The notes beneath the pieces were generated by a model that made no database searches, had not been told where the DNA came from, and worked only from the letters and a program-made list of their open reading frames with translations. From contig NZ_HE997542.1 in the NCBI RefSeq assembly GCF_000312545.1, positions 158,095-222,094 of the forward strand: DNA of 64,000 bases, read 5' to 3'. Positions 31,577 through 39,975 of this stretch are shown here, in pieces. Every line of letters begins with the position of its first letter. Within the stretch, counting starts at the first letter, position 1. Source of the stretch: Bartonella senegalensis OS02. Its GTDB lineage: Bacteria; Pseudomonadota; Alphaproteobacteria; Rhizobiales; Rhizobiaceae. The position numbers and the translations under genes were made by a program.

Positions 31577-31711
31577 GTAGTATAGCTACAGTCAAAGAGC
31601 TTAAGGAATCGAAGTTATGCTGGATTCTAATATGACCCTTGAATTTATAAAAATGCTAAAATGCATAACTCTAAAAGAATTTTAAAAAATAAAAAGGATT
31701 GGTGTTAAATT

Positions 31712-32840
31712 ATGCGAGCGGAAATAGAAACATTAGTTGATGAAATCCAACAAGCAATTCAGTTGCTAAGGGGGCATCTTTGACTGGGACCAATCTCTCA
31801 AGCGTCTCGAATATCTCAATCAAAAAGCAGAAGATCCAACACTTTGGAATAATGCGCAACAAGCGCAGGATATGATGCGTGAGCGCCAACGTCTTGATGA
31901 TTCCATTAATGGTATTCGATCCTTTACAAAAACACTTGAAGAGTGCATTGAATTAATCGCAATGGGTGAGGAAGAAAGTGATATTGAAATTATCACTGAT
32001 GCAGAAAATTTAATACGTAATCTTAAGAGTGAAATAGATAGAAGACAAATTGATGTGCTTCTTTCAGGAGAAGCTGATCAGAATGATACGTATCTAGAAG
32101 TGCATGCTGGTGCTGGAGGTACGGAAAGTCAAGATTGGGCTTCTATGCTGTTACGCATGTATATGCGTTGGGCTGAACAGCATAAAATGAAGGTTGAAAT
32201 CTTAGAAATTCACGATGGGGAAGAAGCCGGAATAAAATCAGCGACTCTTCTCGTAAAAGGGCATAATGCGTATGGTCTGTTGAAGACGGAGTCAGGTGTA
32301 CATCGTTTGGTACGCATTTCACCGTTTGATTCAAATGCAAAACGTCATACCTCTTTCGCAAGTATTTGGGTCTACCCAGTTATTGAGGAGAATATTGAAG
32401 TTGATGTTTCAGAGGCAGATGTTCGTATTGATACATATCGTGCATCAGGCGCTGGAGGACAACATGTTAATACGACAGATTCTGCAGTTCGTATTACACA
32501 TATAAAAACAGGTATCGTTGTTCAATGTCAGACAGAGCGTTCTCAGCATAAAAATCGAGCAACAGCCTGGTCTATGTTGCGTGCAAGACTTTATGAAGAG
32601 GAACTCAAAAAGAGAGAAGAAGAAACAAATTCTGTTGAAGCTTCTAAAACGGAAATAGGGTGGGGGCATCAAATTAGATCCTATGTTCTTCAGCCCTATC
32701 AACTTGTTAAAGATTTGCGCACAGGTGTTGAAAATACTGATCCACAGTCCGTACTTAATGGCGATTTAGATTCCTTCATAGAAGCCGCACTCGCTAGGCG
32801 TGTTTACGGAAAAAACCAAGAAGTTGAGGATATTGATTAA
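31712..32840 (+). CDS. prfB: Peptide chain release factor 2 (programmed +1 frameshift)
   Basis: RF2 ends translation at UGA and UAA. The gene is in two frames: 23 codons from ATG 31712 to an in-frame TGA at 31781, then the +1 frame from GAC 31782 to 32840, giving 375 residues, normal for alphaproteobacteria. The shift site is canonical: an internal Shine-Dalgarno-like AGGGGG (31769-31774), CTT, then TGA C. The downstream frame has the stop-codon-reading SPF tripeptide (RISPFDSNAKRH), the catalytic GGQ (SGAGGQHVNTT) and the usual N-terminal helical domain. Low RF2 leaves the ribosome paused at the UGA and promotes the shift, so the protein controls its own synthesis. Confidence 0.97.
31769..31783 (+). 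promoter_or_regulatory. prfB programmed +1 frameshift site
   Basis: AGGGGG, a 3-base spacer codon (CAT), slippery CTT and stop TGA followed by C. The spacing between the internal anti-anti-SD element and the shift codon matches known bacterial prfB sites. Translation continues one base later at 31782. Confidence 0.95.
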
Positions 32841-33201
32841 TTAAAGTATAATCTTTTTCAACTTTTTAGGATGCTTGCTTAACTTGTTTTTCACTCCACT
32901 AGACCAGATTTACCAAGTTAGTGAATTGATTTTCTTCTTGCTTTAAGGGACAAAAATCCTTACTAGCAGATGGTTTTTAAAAACTCCGGCTTCTCTGGGT
33001 AGGTTTCCACTGCTGATATTTGTATGATTTTCTTGAGAGAATCCACGAGAAAGCTCTGCAATAAATACTCATCATACTCTCTAAATACTGAGTATACGAA
33101 GCATGTCCATATCACTGCCATAAATGACAGGATTTTACAGCATTATAAGATAAAAGCCAATTGAGGAGGGTGGCTTTCATTTTTATAGAGGCGTTGCATG
33201 A
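32841..33201. other. prfB-bcp spacer with possible small ORF
   Basis: 361 bases between convergent prfB and bcp. A bidirectional hairpin (33153-33177) lies next to bcp. On the minus strand, 32963-33121 encodes 52 protein-like residues (begins MAVIWTCFVYSVFREYDEYL) without a ribosome binding site; it may be a remnant of a lost gene. No plus-strand gene is visible. Confidence 0.35.
33153..33177 (-). terminator. Hairpin downstream of bcp
   Basis: AAAGCCA (33153-33159) and TGGCTTT (33171-33177) form a 7-base stem with an 11-base loop about 25 bases past the bcp stop. T-rich bases follow on both strands, so it could end transcription from either side. It is weaker than the terminators at 24411 and 31547. 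Confidence 0.5.
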
Positions 33202-33690
33202 CTAAATTGACGAACCATTATGATGTAAAACTGTAGCAGCAGTTAAAACATTTTCGGCATGTCCCGATACGCTGACTTTGCGCCATTCTTTTGCTATTAT
33301 TCCAGTTGAATCGATTAAAAAAGTGCTTCGTTCAACGCCCATATATTTGCGTCCATACATGCTTTTTTCAACCCAAACACCATAAGCTTCAAGCGTTGTT
33401 TTTTCTTCATCGGAAACAAGGATGATATCAAGCGCGTGTTTTGTCTTAAATTTATCATGTTTTTTAACATTGTCCGGAGACATCCCAATAATAACAACCC
33501 CGATTTCATCAAATTTTGCCTTTAGTCTTGTAAAATCAAGGGCTTCACTTGTGCAGCCACTGGTGTCATCCTTCGGGTAAAAATATAAAACAATCATTTT
33601 TCCTTGAAGATCAGAGAGAGATAATTGACCTCCACCATCGCGTGGCAAATTGAAATCAGGAGCGTGAGTACCTTTCATTTGTTTTGTCAT
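33202..33690 (-). CDS. bcp: Thioredoxin-dependent peroxiredoxin (Bcp/PrxQ)
   Basis: Thiol peroxidase of 162 residues that reduces hydrogen and organic peroxides. The AhpC/TSA thioredoxin fold is complete: APDFNLPRDGGG, then YFYPKDDTSGCTSEALDF with the peroxidatic Cys in the TxxCT context, followed by GMSPDN. In the PrxQ class the resolving Cys is often five residues on; here that position is not a cysteine (TSGCTSEALDF), so it resembles the 1-Cys type variant. The frame is open 18 codons upstream, but ATG 33690 has an AAAGG ribosome binding site and gives the normal N terminus. Confidence 0.93.
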   Translation of the reverse strand: MTKQMKGTHAPDFNLPRDGGGQLSLSDLQGKMIVLYFYPKDDTSGCTSEALDFTRLKAKFDEIGVVIIGMSPDNVKKHDKFKTKHALDIILVSDEEKTTLEAYGVWVEKSMYGRKYMGVERSTFLIDSTGIIAKEWRKVSVSGHAENVLTAATVLHHNGSSI

Positions 33691-33952
33691 TGTTGTGCCT
33701 TTCTTTTTTGCGTAAAGAGCGCATATGAGAATATATATGACCATGAAGAGAATAAATCATAGAAATCATTCTTCAACTCTCTAAAATACAATTATTTTGA
33801 AGAATTGTTCTCTCTTTTTATCAAAGAACAAATTATAGGATAACGATTAATTGAGAAAATAAGATGAGCATGAGAAGCGCAAATCTTGCACATCACTCCA
33901 CTATAAAAAACTATAAAAAGTTGTAAAATAAGAATAAAAAATTATAAATGGA

Positions 33953-35206
33953 TTAAAGCGGTTTTATTAAAACATGTTTTTTCTTACCGAACGAAAGTTT
34001 AATGATTCCTTGTGCATTGATATCGTCTTCGCGAATAAGGTATGCTTCGTCCTCAATAATGTAATCATTGACACGAACACCTCCGCCTTGAATATGGCGG
34101 CGCGCTTCACTATTCGATTTAGCGAGTCCTGCTTGTACTAAAAGAATCAGCAATCCAGTACCCGTTTTTAAATCTGAGGCACTCATTTCAATAGTTGGAA
34201 GATTTTCTCCGAGAGTTTTTTCTTCAAAAGTTTTACGAGCAGTTTCTGCTGCGGCATCTGCAAAATCGCGTCCGTGTAACATTGCTGTAATTTCTGTTGC
34301 AAGAATTTTCTTTGCTTCATTAATTTCAGTGCCTTGTAACGCAGAAAGCTTAAGAATCTCATCCATTGGCAATGGAGTATAAAGTTTTAAAAACCGTATG
34401 ACATCAGCATCTTCTGTGTTCCGCCAATATTGCCAAAATTGATAAGGTGATAGCATATCAGCATTAAGCCAGACAGCTCCGTTTAATGATTTACCCATTT
34501 TTGCGCCGGAAGATGTTGTCAATAATGGTGAAGTGAGAGCATATAACTGTGGTGTTCCTAAGCGATGTCCTAACTCAATTCCATTGACAATATTACCCCA
34601 TTGATCAGAGCCACCCATTTGCATGCGGAGCCCATAACGCTTATAAAGTTCAACAAAATCATAAGCTTGTAGGATCATATAATTAAATTCTAAGAAGGAT
34701 AAAGAATGTTCGCGTTCAAGTCTCAGTCTGACAGAATCAAATGACAACATACGGTTAACGGAAAAATGTTTTCCTACATCACGCAAAAATTCTAAGTAGT
34801 TTAAAGTGCACAGCCATTCAGCATTATTGACAATGCATGCATCGGTTTCTCTCTCACCGAATGTTAAATAGTGAGAAAATACCTTTTTAATACCAGCGAT
34901 ATTTGCAGCAATATCATCTTGTGTGAGAAGACGTCGCGCTTTATCCTTGAAAGAAGGATCACCGATTAATCCAGTTCCTCCACCCATCAATGTAATGGGG
35001 CGATGACCAGTTTTTTGTAACCAATAAAGCATCATAATTTGAAGAAGATTGCCAGCATGAAGGCTTGATGCTGTAGGGTCGAATCCAATATAGGCACTAA
35101 CAACTTCTTTTGAAAAAAGAGCATCTAAGCCCGTTTCATCGGAAATTTGGTGGATAAAACCACGTTCGCTCATAATGTTTAAAAAATCAGATTTAAAGGC
35201 AGACAC
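33953..35206 (-). CDS. tyrS: Tyrosine--tRNA ligase
   Basis: Class I synthetase charging tRNA-Tyr, 417 residues. HIGH-like motif [10 protein letters not shown] near residue 48 after GFDPTA, tyrosine-binding QAYDFVELY and [10 protein letters not shown], and the KMSKS loop as AKMGKSLNG. The C-terminal S4 RNA-binding domain (about 350-410, [15 protein letters not shown]) is present. The start is a GTG at 35206, supported by AGGAAAT eight bases upstream; an alternative ATG eleven codons later (MSERGFIHQ) lacks this. Confidence 0.96.
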   Translation of the reverse strand: MSAFKSDFLNIMSERGFIHQISDETGLDALFSKEVVSAYIGFDPTASSLHAGNLLQIMMLYWLQKTGHRPITLMGGGTGLIGDPSFKDKARRLLTQDDIAANIAGIKKVFSHYLTFGERETDACIVNNAEWLCTLNYLEFLRDVGKHFSVNRMLSFDSVRLRLEREHSLSFLEFNYMILQAYDFVELYKRYGLRMQMGGSDQWGNIVNGIELGHRLGTPQLYALTSPLLTTSSGAKMGKSLNGAVWLNADMLSPYQFWQYWRNTEDADVIRFLKLYTPLPMDEILKLSALQGTEINEAKKILATEITAMLHGRDFADAAAETARKTFEEKTLGENLPTIEMSASDLKTGTGLLILLVQAGLAKSNSEARRHIQGGGVRVNDYIIEDEAYLIREDDINAQGIIKLSFGKKKHVLIKPL

Positions 35207-35473
35207 AGATTTTATTTCCTGATAAATATTGCATTTGTTTATAGAATAGATTGCTTATACAGTTTCTCTAACATAGATAACGCATATCTCACAAGAGAAT
35301 GAAAAACATTGCCTTTGATACAGAAGTTACTCTGCTTTTATGCTTTAGGGAGAAACGTTTTTTACTGAGAGCAAGACACGTTCTTTGAAAGGAAATCTGT
35401 TAAAAAAACATAAAAAATAAGGAACATACCCGCTATCAGAGTGTTTTTTATTTTTTATAGATTTCGAGACTTC

Positions 35474-36154
35474 CTAAGTAAGTGAAAGTATTTCAGGTGG
35501 AGAAGTGAGGAACTCACTTGCAAGATGATTATCCAAATATTGTGCACAGCGTTCAATAAGTTCCTGATTGCATCCGCTAAAAAAATGGTTAGCACCTTCC
35601 AGTATTTCTTGTGTAATCGTGATGCCTTTTTGGGTTTTTAATTTATCGACAAGCGTTTGAACATCTTTTGGAGGGGCGACCTTATCAATGTCACCATGAA
35701 TAATAAGCCCAGAGGAGGGACAAGGAGCAAGAAATGAAAAGTCATAAATATTAGGTTGAGGAGCAACAGATATAAAGCTTTCAATTTCTGGTCTGCGCAT
35801 TAAAAGTTGCATACCGATCCAAGCACCAAATGAATATCCAGCAACCCAGCAGTTTTTAGAATCAGGATGTTGTGTTTGCACCCAATCGAGTGCAGCAGCA
35901 GCATCTGAAAGTTCTCCTATTCCATAATCAAATTCGCCCTGACTACGACCAATACCACGAAAGTTAAAACGCAATGTTGTAAAACCACGTTGTTGAAACA
36001 TGTAGAAGAGATCATAAACAATTTTATTATTCATCGTCCCACCAAATTGAGGATGAGGGTGCAAAATAATGGCAATTGGTGCATTTTTTTGTTGTGAAGG
36101 TTGATAACGTCCTTCAAGCCGACCTGCGGGACCATTAAAAATAATTTCTGGCAT
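35474..36154 (-). CDS. Alpha/beta hydrolase family protein
   Basis: Predicted cytoplasmic serine hydrolase of 226 residues with the alpha/beta fold. The start region LHPHPQFGGTMNNK supplies the oxyanion segment, RGIGRSQGEFD follows, the nucleophile elbow is GYSFGAW (Ser in GxSxG), and the Asp and His of the triad are likely in HGDIDKVAPP and EGANHFFSG. Similar proteins of unknown substrate are common in alphaproteobacteria and usually sit beside the suf cluster, as here, where it is divergent from the desulfurase gene. ATG 36154 is chosen over an upstream in-frame start that adds 11 atypical residues. Confidence 0.85.
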   Translation of the reverse strand: MPEIIFNGPAGRLEGRYQPSQQKNAPIAIILHPHPQFGGTMNNKIVYDLFYMFQQRGFTTLRFNFRGIGRSQGEFDYGIGELSDAAAALDWVQTQHPDSKNCWVAGYSFGAWIGMQLLMRRPEIESFISVAPQPNIYDFSFLAPCPSSGLIIHGDIDKVAPPKDVQTLVDKLKTQKGITITQEILEGANHFFSGCNQELIERCAQYLDNHLASEFLTSPPEILSLT

Positions 36155-36337
36155 CAAATGCTCCTTAAATGCTATAAAAGCTTTCATTAACCTTGGCTTA
36201 TTATTACTTTTTATCTACTTTATATAATCATTTCATTTTCATGAACCGTTTAGATATTCTGTTTTGGGTGCATTTTTCAAGAAAATTGCACTACTTTTTA
36301 AAAATCAATTCTTAAAGATTAATGATTGCGATGTAAA

Positions 36338-37498
36338 ATGATTGTAAAACGTCGATATTTTGATCATAACGCGACAACACCGCTTAAGAAGACGGCGCAG
36401 TTGGCATTACTGGAATCTTTAGAGATCTTTGGTAATCCCTCATCCGTTCATACCGAAGGACGTGCTGCTAAAGCTTTATTACAAAAAGCACGTCGACAAA
36501 TCGCTAAAAGTCTCAATACAAATCCAGATCATGTTGTATTTACGTCTGGTGCGAGTGAAGCAGCCATGACTTTATTAACGCCCTTTTATAATATGGGAAG
36601 CTCTAAAATTCAATTTTCTCATCTTTACATTGGAGCTACTGAACATCCATCTGTTGCTGAAGGCGGACGTTTTCCAAAAGAATACATGAGCACAATTGCT
36701 GTTGATCAAGATGGACTTATTCAACAAGATAAATTAGTCTCTCTTTTAAGCCTTCACAATAAAACAAAGGGACTTCCTCTTGTTGCTATTCAAGCCGCAA
36801 ATGGTGAAACAGGTGTTATGCAACACATAAAAGAAATAGCTGCTATTGTGAGGGATTCTGGAGGTATCCTTATTGTTGATTTGACACAATATATAGACAA
36901 AAATTTTGTTGATATTCATCAGATGGGAGGAGATTTTTTTATACTGTCTGCACATAAAATTGGCGGACCTAAAGGAATTGGTGCTTTTGTTGCATCCGGG
37001 AACCTTTTGATGCCACATCCTCTTATTGTTGGAGGAGGGCAAGAAAAAGGTTTGCGTGGAGGAACAGAAGCATTGCCGCTTATTGCTGCTTTTGGGGCTG
37101 CAATAGCTGATTGCTACAACCAAGAAGAGATAAAGCAATTGCTCTCTTTACGCCATAAATTAGAGGATGGAATACGGAAAATATGTCATGATATTGAAAT
37201 TTTCGGCAAAAGAGTTCAGCGTTTACCAAACACAACTTATTTCACTGTGCCCGATATAAAAGCTGAAACTTTGCAAATCAGTTTCGATTTGGCAGGATTT
37301 TCCGTATCAGCAGGCTCTGCTTGCTCTTCAGGAAAAGTAAAACAAAGTCGCGTCTTAGAGGCAATGGGATATCATGTTCCACATGGTGCAATCCGCATTT
37401 CAATAGGACGATGCACAACTTCCAAAGATATTGATGATTTTTTATTGTTTTTTTCTCAAATTATAAATAAGAAAAAAGGTGAAGTTTATAAAAATTAG
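36338..37498 (+). CDS. Cysteine desulfurase (class V aminotransferase, NifS/IscS type)
   Basis: PLP enzyme of 386 residues that takes sulfur from cysteine for Fe-S assembly. The N terminus YFDHNATTPL, substrate-binding TSGASEA, PLP-binding Lys in SAHKIGGPKGIGA and the catalytic Cys loop SAGSACSSGK (class I, short loop with SSGK) are all present. It heads the suf cluster, and a second desulfurase (SufS type, class II) ends it; having one of each is usual in Rhizobiales. ATG 36338 is preferred to the in-frame TTG at 36326. Confidence 0.92.
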   Translation: MIVKRRYFDHNATTPLKKTAQLALLESLEIFGNPSSVHTEGRAAKALLQKARRQIAKSLNTNPDHVVFTSGASEAAMTLLTPFYNMGSSKIQFSHLYIGATEHPSVAEGGRFPKEYMSTIAVDQDGLIQQDKLVSLLSLHNKTKGLPLVAIQAANGETGVMQHIKEIAAIVRDSGGILIVDLTQYIDKNFVDIHQMGGDFFILSAHKIGGPKGIGAFVASGNLLMPHPLIVGGGQEKGLRGGTEALPLIAAFGAAIADCYNQEEIKQLLSLRHKLEDGIRKICHDIEIFGKRVQRLPNTTYFTVPDIKAETLQISFDLAGFSVSAGSACSSGKVKQSRVLEAMGYHVPHGAIRISIGRCTTSKDIDDFLLFFSQIINKKKGEVYKN

Positions 37499-37640
37499 AA
37501 TTATTTTAAAAAATGAAGTAAGCTTGATTGAAATTTTTCCACTTTGCATATAGCCTATAAAATGAAGTGCTTGCTTCACTCTTGTAAAAAAACAAGACAT
37601 TTAATCACCAATTCTTGACGCCTTCAAATGGAGAAAATTG

Positions 37641-39152
37641 ATGCCGGCTGTACAAGAAACAATACGTCAGGTCCGTGAAATAGATGTTGATCAATATAAA
37701 TACGGCTTTGAAACGAAAATTAAAACAGACAAAGCTCCAAAAGGTTTAAGTGAAGATATTATCAGATTTATTTCTGCTAAAAAGCGTGAACCTGAATGGA
37801 TGCTAAAATGGCGTTTACAAGCTTTTCGCCGTTGGTTGACAATGCAAGAGCCTGATTGGGCACGTATTGAATATCCTAAAATCAATTTTCAGGAACTTCA
37901 TTATTATGCCGCTCCTAAAAATCATACAGGACCAAAATCCTTGGAGGAAGTGGATCCTGAGTTGTTGGCAACTTATGAAAAACTTGGCATTCCACTTAAA
38001 GAGCAAGAAATTTTAGCAGGAGTAAGAAAACAATCTGATCCTTCTACTTTTGATGAGAGTGTCTATGCGTCAGGACAGGTAGCTGTTGATGCAGTCTTCG
38101 ATTCCGTTTCTGTTGTGACGACATTTAAAAAAGAATTAGCGCGTGCTGGTGTTATTTTTTGCTCCATTTCAGAAGCAATTATAAAACATTCTGCTCTTAT
38201 TAAACAATATTTAGGAACAGTTGTACCTGTAGGAGATAATTATTACGCAGCTTTAAATGCAGCTGTTTTTACAGATGGTTCATTTGTTTATATTCCCAAA
38301 GGGGTTCGTTGTCCTATGGAACTTTCAACCTATTTTAGGATTAATGAACGCAATACAGGACAATTTGAGAGAACATTAATTATTGCCGATGACGATTCTT
38401 ACGTTTCCTATCTTGAAGGGTGTACGGCACCCCAACGTGATGAAAATCAACTACATGCTGCCGTTGTTGAGCTCGTTGCGCTGAAAAATGCAGAAATCAA
38501 ATATTCTACAGTACAAAATTGGTATCCTGGCGATAAAGAGGGCAATGGTGGTATTTATAATTTTGTGACAAAGCGTGGAGATTGTCGGGGTGATAATTCG
38601 AAAATCTCATGGACACAGATCGAGACTGGTTCTGCAATTACTTGGAAATATCCCTCTTGCCTCCTTCGTGGTGACAACTCACGGGGGGAATTTTATTCTA
38701 TTGCTGTAGCAAATGGTTATCAACAAATCGATTCCGGTACAAAAATGATTCACTTAGGAAAAAATACATCCAGCCGTATTGTTTCCAAAGGTATTTCTGC
38801 TGGTTTTTCAAATAATACTTATCGAGGACAAGTCACCGCGCATCGAAAAGCACACAATGCGCGTAATTTTACGCAATGTGATAGTTTGTTAATTGGCAAT
38901 GATTGTGGTGCTCATACGGTACCTTATATTGAAGCAAAAAATGCGACAGCACAATTTGAACATGAAGCAACAACATCAAAAATTTCTGATGATCAGCTTT
39001 TTTATGTTATGCAGCGGGGAATTCCAGAAGAAGAAGCAATCGCATTAATTGTGAATGGTTTTGTAAAAGAAGTTATTCAGAAACTTCCTATGGAATTTGC
39101 TGTCGAAGCACAAAAGCTTATTGGGATCAGTCTTGAGGGTAGTGTGGGATAA
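37641..39152 (+). CDS. sufB: Fe-S cluster assembly scaffold SufB
   Basis: Scaffold subunit of the SufBC2D complex on which Fe-S clusters are built; 503 residues, the usual length for alphaproteobacteria. Beta-helix core signatures include [55 protein letters not shown] and the C-terminal [20 protein letters not shown] followed by HEATTSKI with its conserved Glu. The cysteine in the EGCTAP region is retained. The start at ATG 37641 follows a TGGAG ribosome binding site. A 142-base upstream spacer with small hairpins separates it from the desulfurase gene. Confidence 0.97.
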   Translation: MPAVQETIRQVREIDVDQYKYGFETKIKTDKAPKGLSEDIIRFISAKKREPEWMLKWRLQAFRRWLTMQEPDWARIEYPKINFQELHYYAAPKNHTGPKSLEEVDPELLATYEKLGIPLKEQEILAGVRKQSDPSTFDESVYASGQVAVDAVFDSVSVVTTFKKELARAGVIFCSISEAIIKHSALIKQYLGTVVPVGDNYYAALNAAVFTDGSFVYIPKGVRCPMELSTYFRINERNTGQFERTLIIADDDSYVSYLEGCTAPQRDENQLHAAVVELVALKNAEIKYSTVQNWYPGDKEGNGGIYNFVTKRGDCRGDNSKISWTQIETGSAITWKYPSCLLRGDNSRGEFYSIAVANGYQQIDSGTKMIHLGKNTSSRIVSKGISAGFSNNTYRGQVTAHRKAHNARNFTQCDSLLIGNDCGAHTVPYIEAKNATAQFEHEATTSKISDDQLFYVMQRGIPEEEAIALIVNGFVKEVIQKLPMEFAVEAQKLIGISLEGSVG

Positions 39153-39208
39153 TTGTTTTAAGTAAAGAAACACACTTGACATGAAACAGCCAGAACAGGA
39201 ATGAAATG

Positions 39209-39964
39209 ATGTTAGAGATAAAGGATTTACGTGCCCGTATTGTTGGGACCGATACAGAGGTTATTCGTGGTTTAAACTTGACTGTTGCAGATGGTGAGGT
39301 TGCTGCTATCATGGGGCAAAATGGGGCTGGAAAGTCTACCTTGTCTTATTTGCTCGCTGGTCGTGATGATTATGAAGTAATAGATGGCGATATCCTTTAT
39401 AATGGACAATCACTTTTAGAAATGGATCCAGCAGAACGTGCCGCATATGGTGTTTTTCTTGCATTTCAATATCCAATGGAAATACCTGGGGTAGCAATGA
39501 TGGAATTTTTAAAAGTTGCAATGAATTCTCAACGCAAAGCGCGTGGTGACCAAGAGCTTAAAATTCCTGAATTTATAAAATGTGTTAAGGAAATTTCTTC
39601 CAAACTTGAAATAGATATGGATATGCTCAAACGTCCGTTAAATGTAGGCTTTTCAGGTGGAGAAAAAAAACGAGCTGAAATTTTACAAATGGCACTTCTT
39701 GAACCTAAACTTTGTATTTTAGATGAAACGGACTCTGGTTTAGATATTGATGCACTAAAAATTGTTGCAGATGGTGTCAATAAGCTGCGTGATCCAAAGC
39801 GTTCATTTTTAGTTATTACGCATTATCAACGGCTGCTTAATTATATTATTCCTGATACAGTGCATGTTCTTTATAAAGGACGCATTATTAAAAGCGGAGA
39901 TAAATCATTAGCGCTTTATTTAGAACAGAACGGATATGCTGATCTTATCAGACAAGCGGCTTGA
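39209..39964 (+). CDS. sufC: Fe-S cluster assembly ATPase SufC
   Basis: ABC-type ATPase of the SufBC2D complex, 251 residues. Walker A MGQNGAGKSTLS, SufC-type signature GFSGGEKKRAEILQM, Walker B CILDETDSGLDIDALKI and switch His in VITHYQRLL. ATP binding by the SufC pair opens the SufB-SufD interface for cluster building. Tandem ATGs at 39206 and 39209; the AGGA at 39197-39200 is better spaced for the second. The gene ends 11 bases before the sufD-sufS start. Confidence 0.97.
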   Translation: MLEIKDLRARIVGTDTEVIRGLNLTVADGEVAAIMGQNGAGKSTLSYLLAGRDDYEVIDGDILYNGQSLLEMDPAERAAYGVFLAFQYPMEIPGVAMMEFLKVAMNSQRKARGDQELKIPEFIKCVKEISSKLEIDMDMLKRPLNVGFSGGEKKRAEILQMALLEPKLCILDETDSGLDIDALKIVADGVNKLRDPKRSFLVITHYQRLLNYIIPDTVHVLYKGRIIKSGDKSLALYLEQNGYADLIRQAA

Positions 39965-39975
39965 GGTCATCAAAT

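Noticed and set aside
36746-37138. 130-codon minus-strand frame inside the cysteine desulfurase gene
   Set aside because: Fully antisense to a conserved PLP enzyme, Ser/Cys/Asn-rich, no start signals; a shadow frame.
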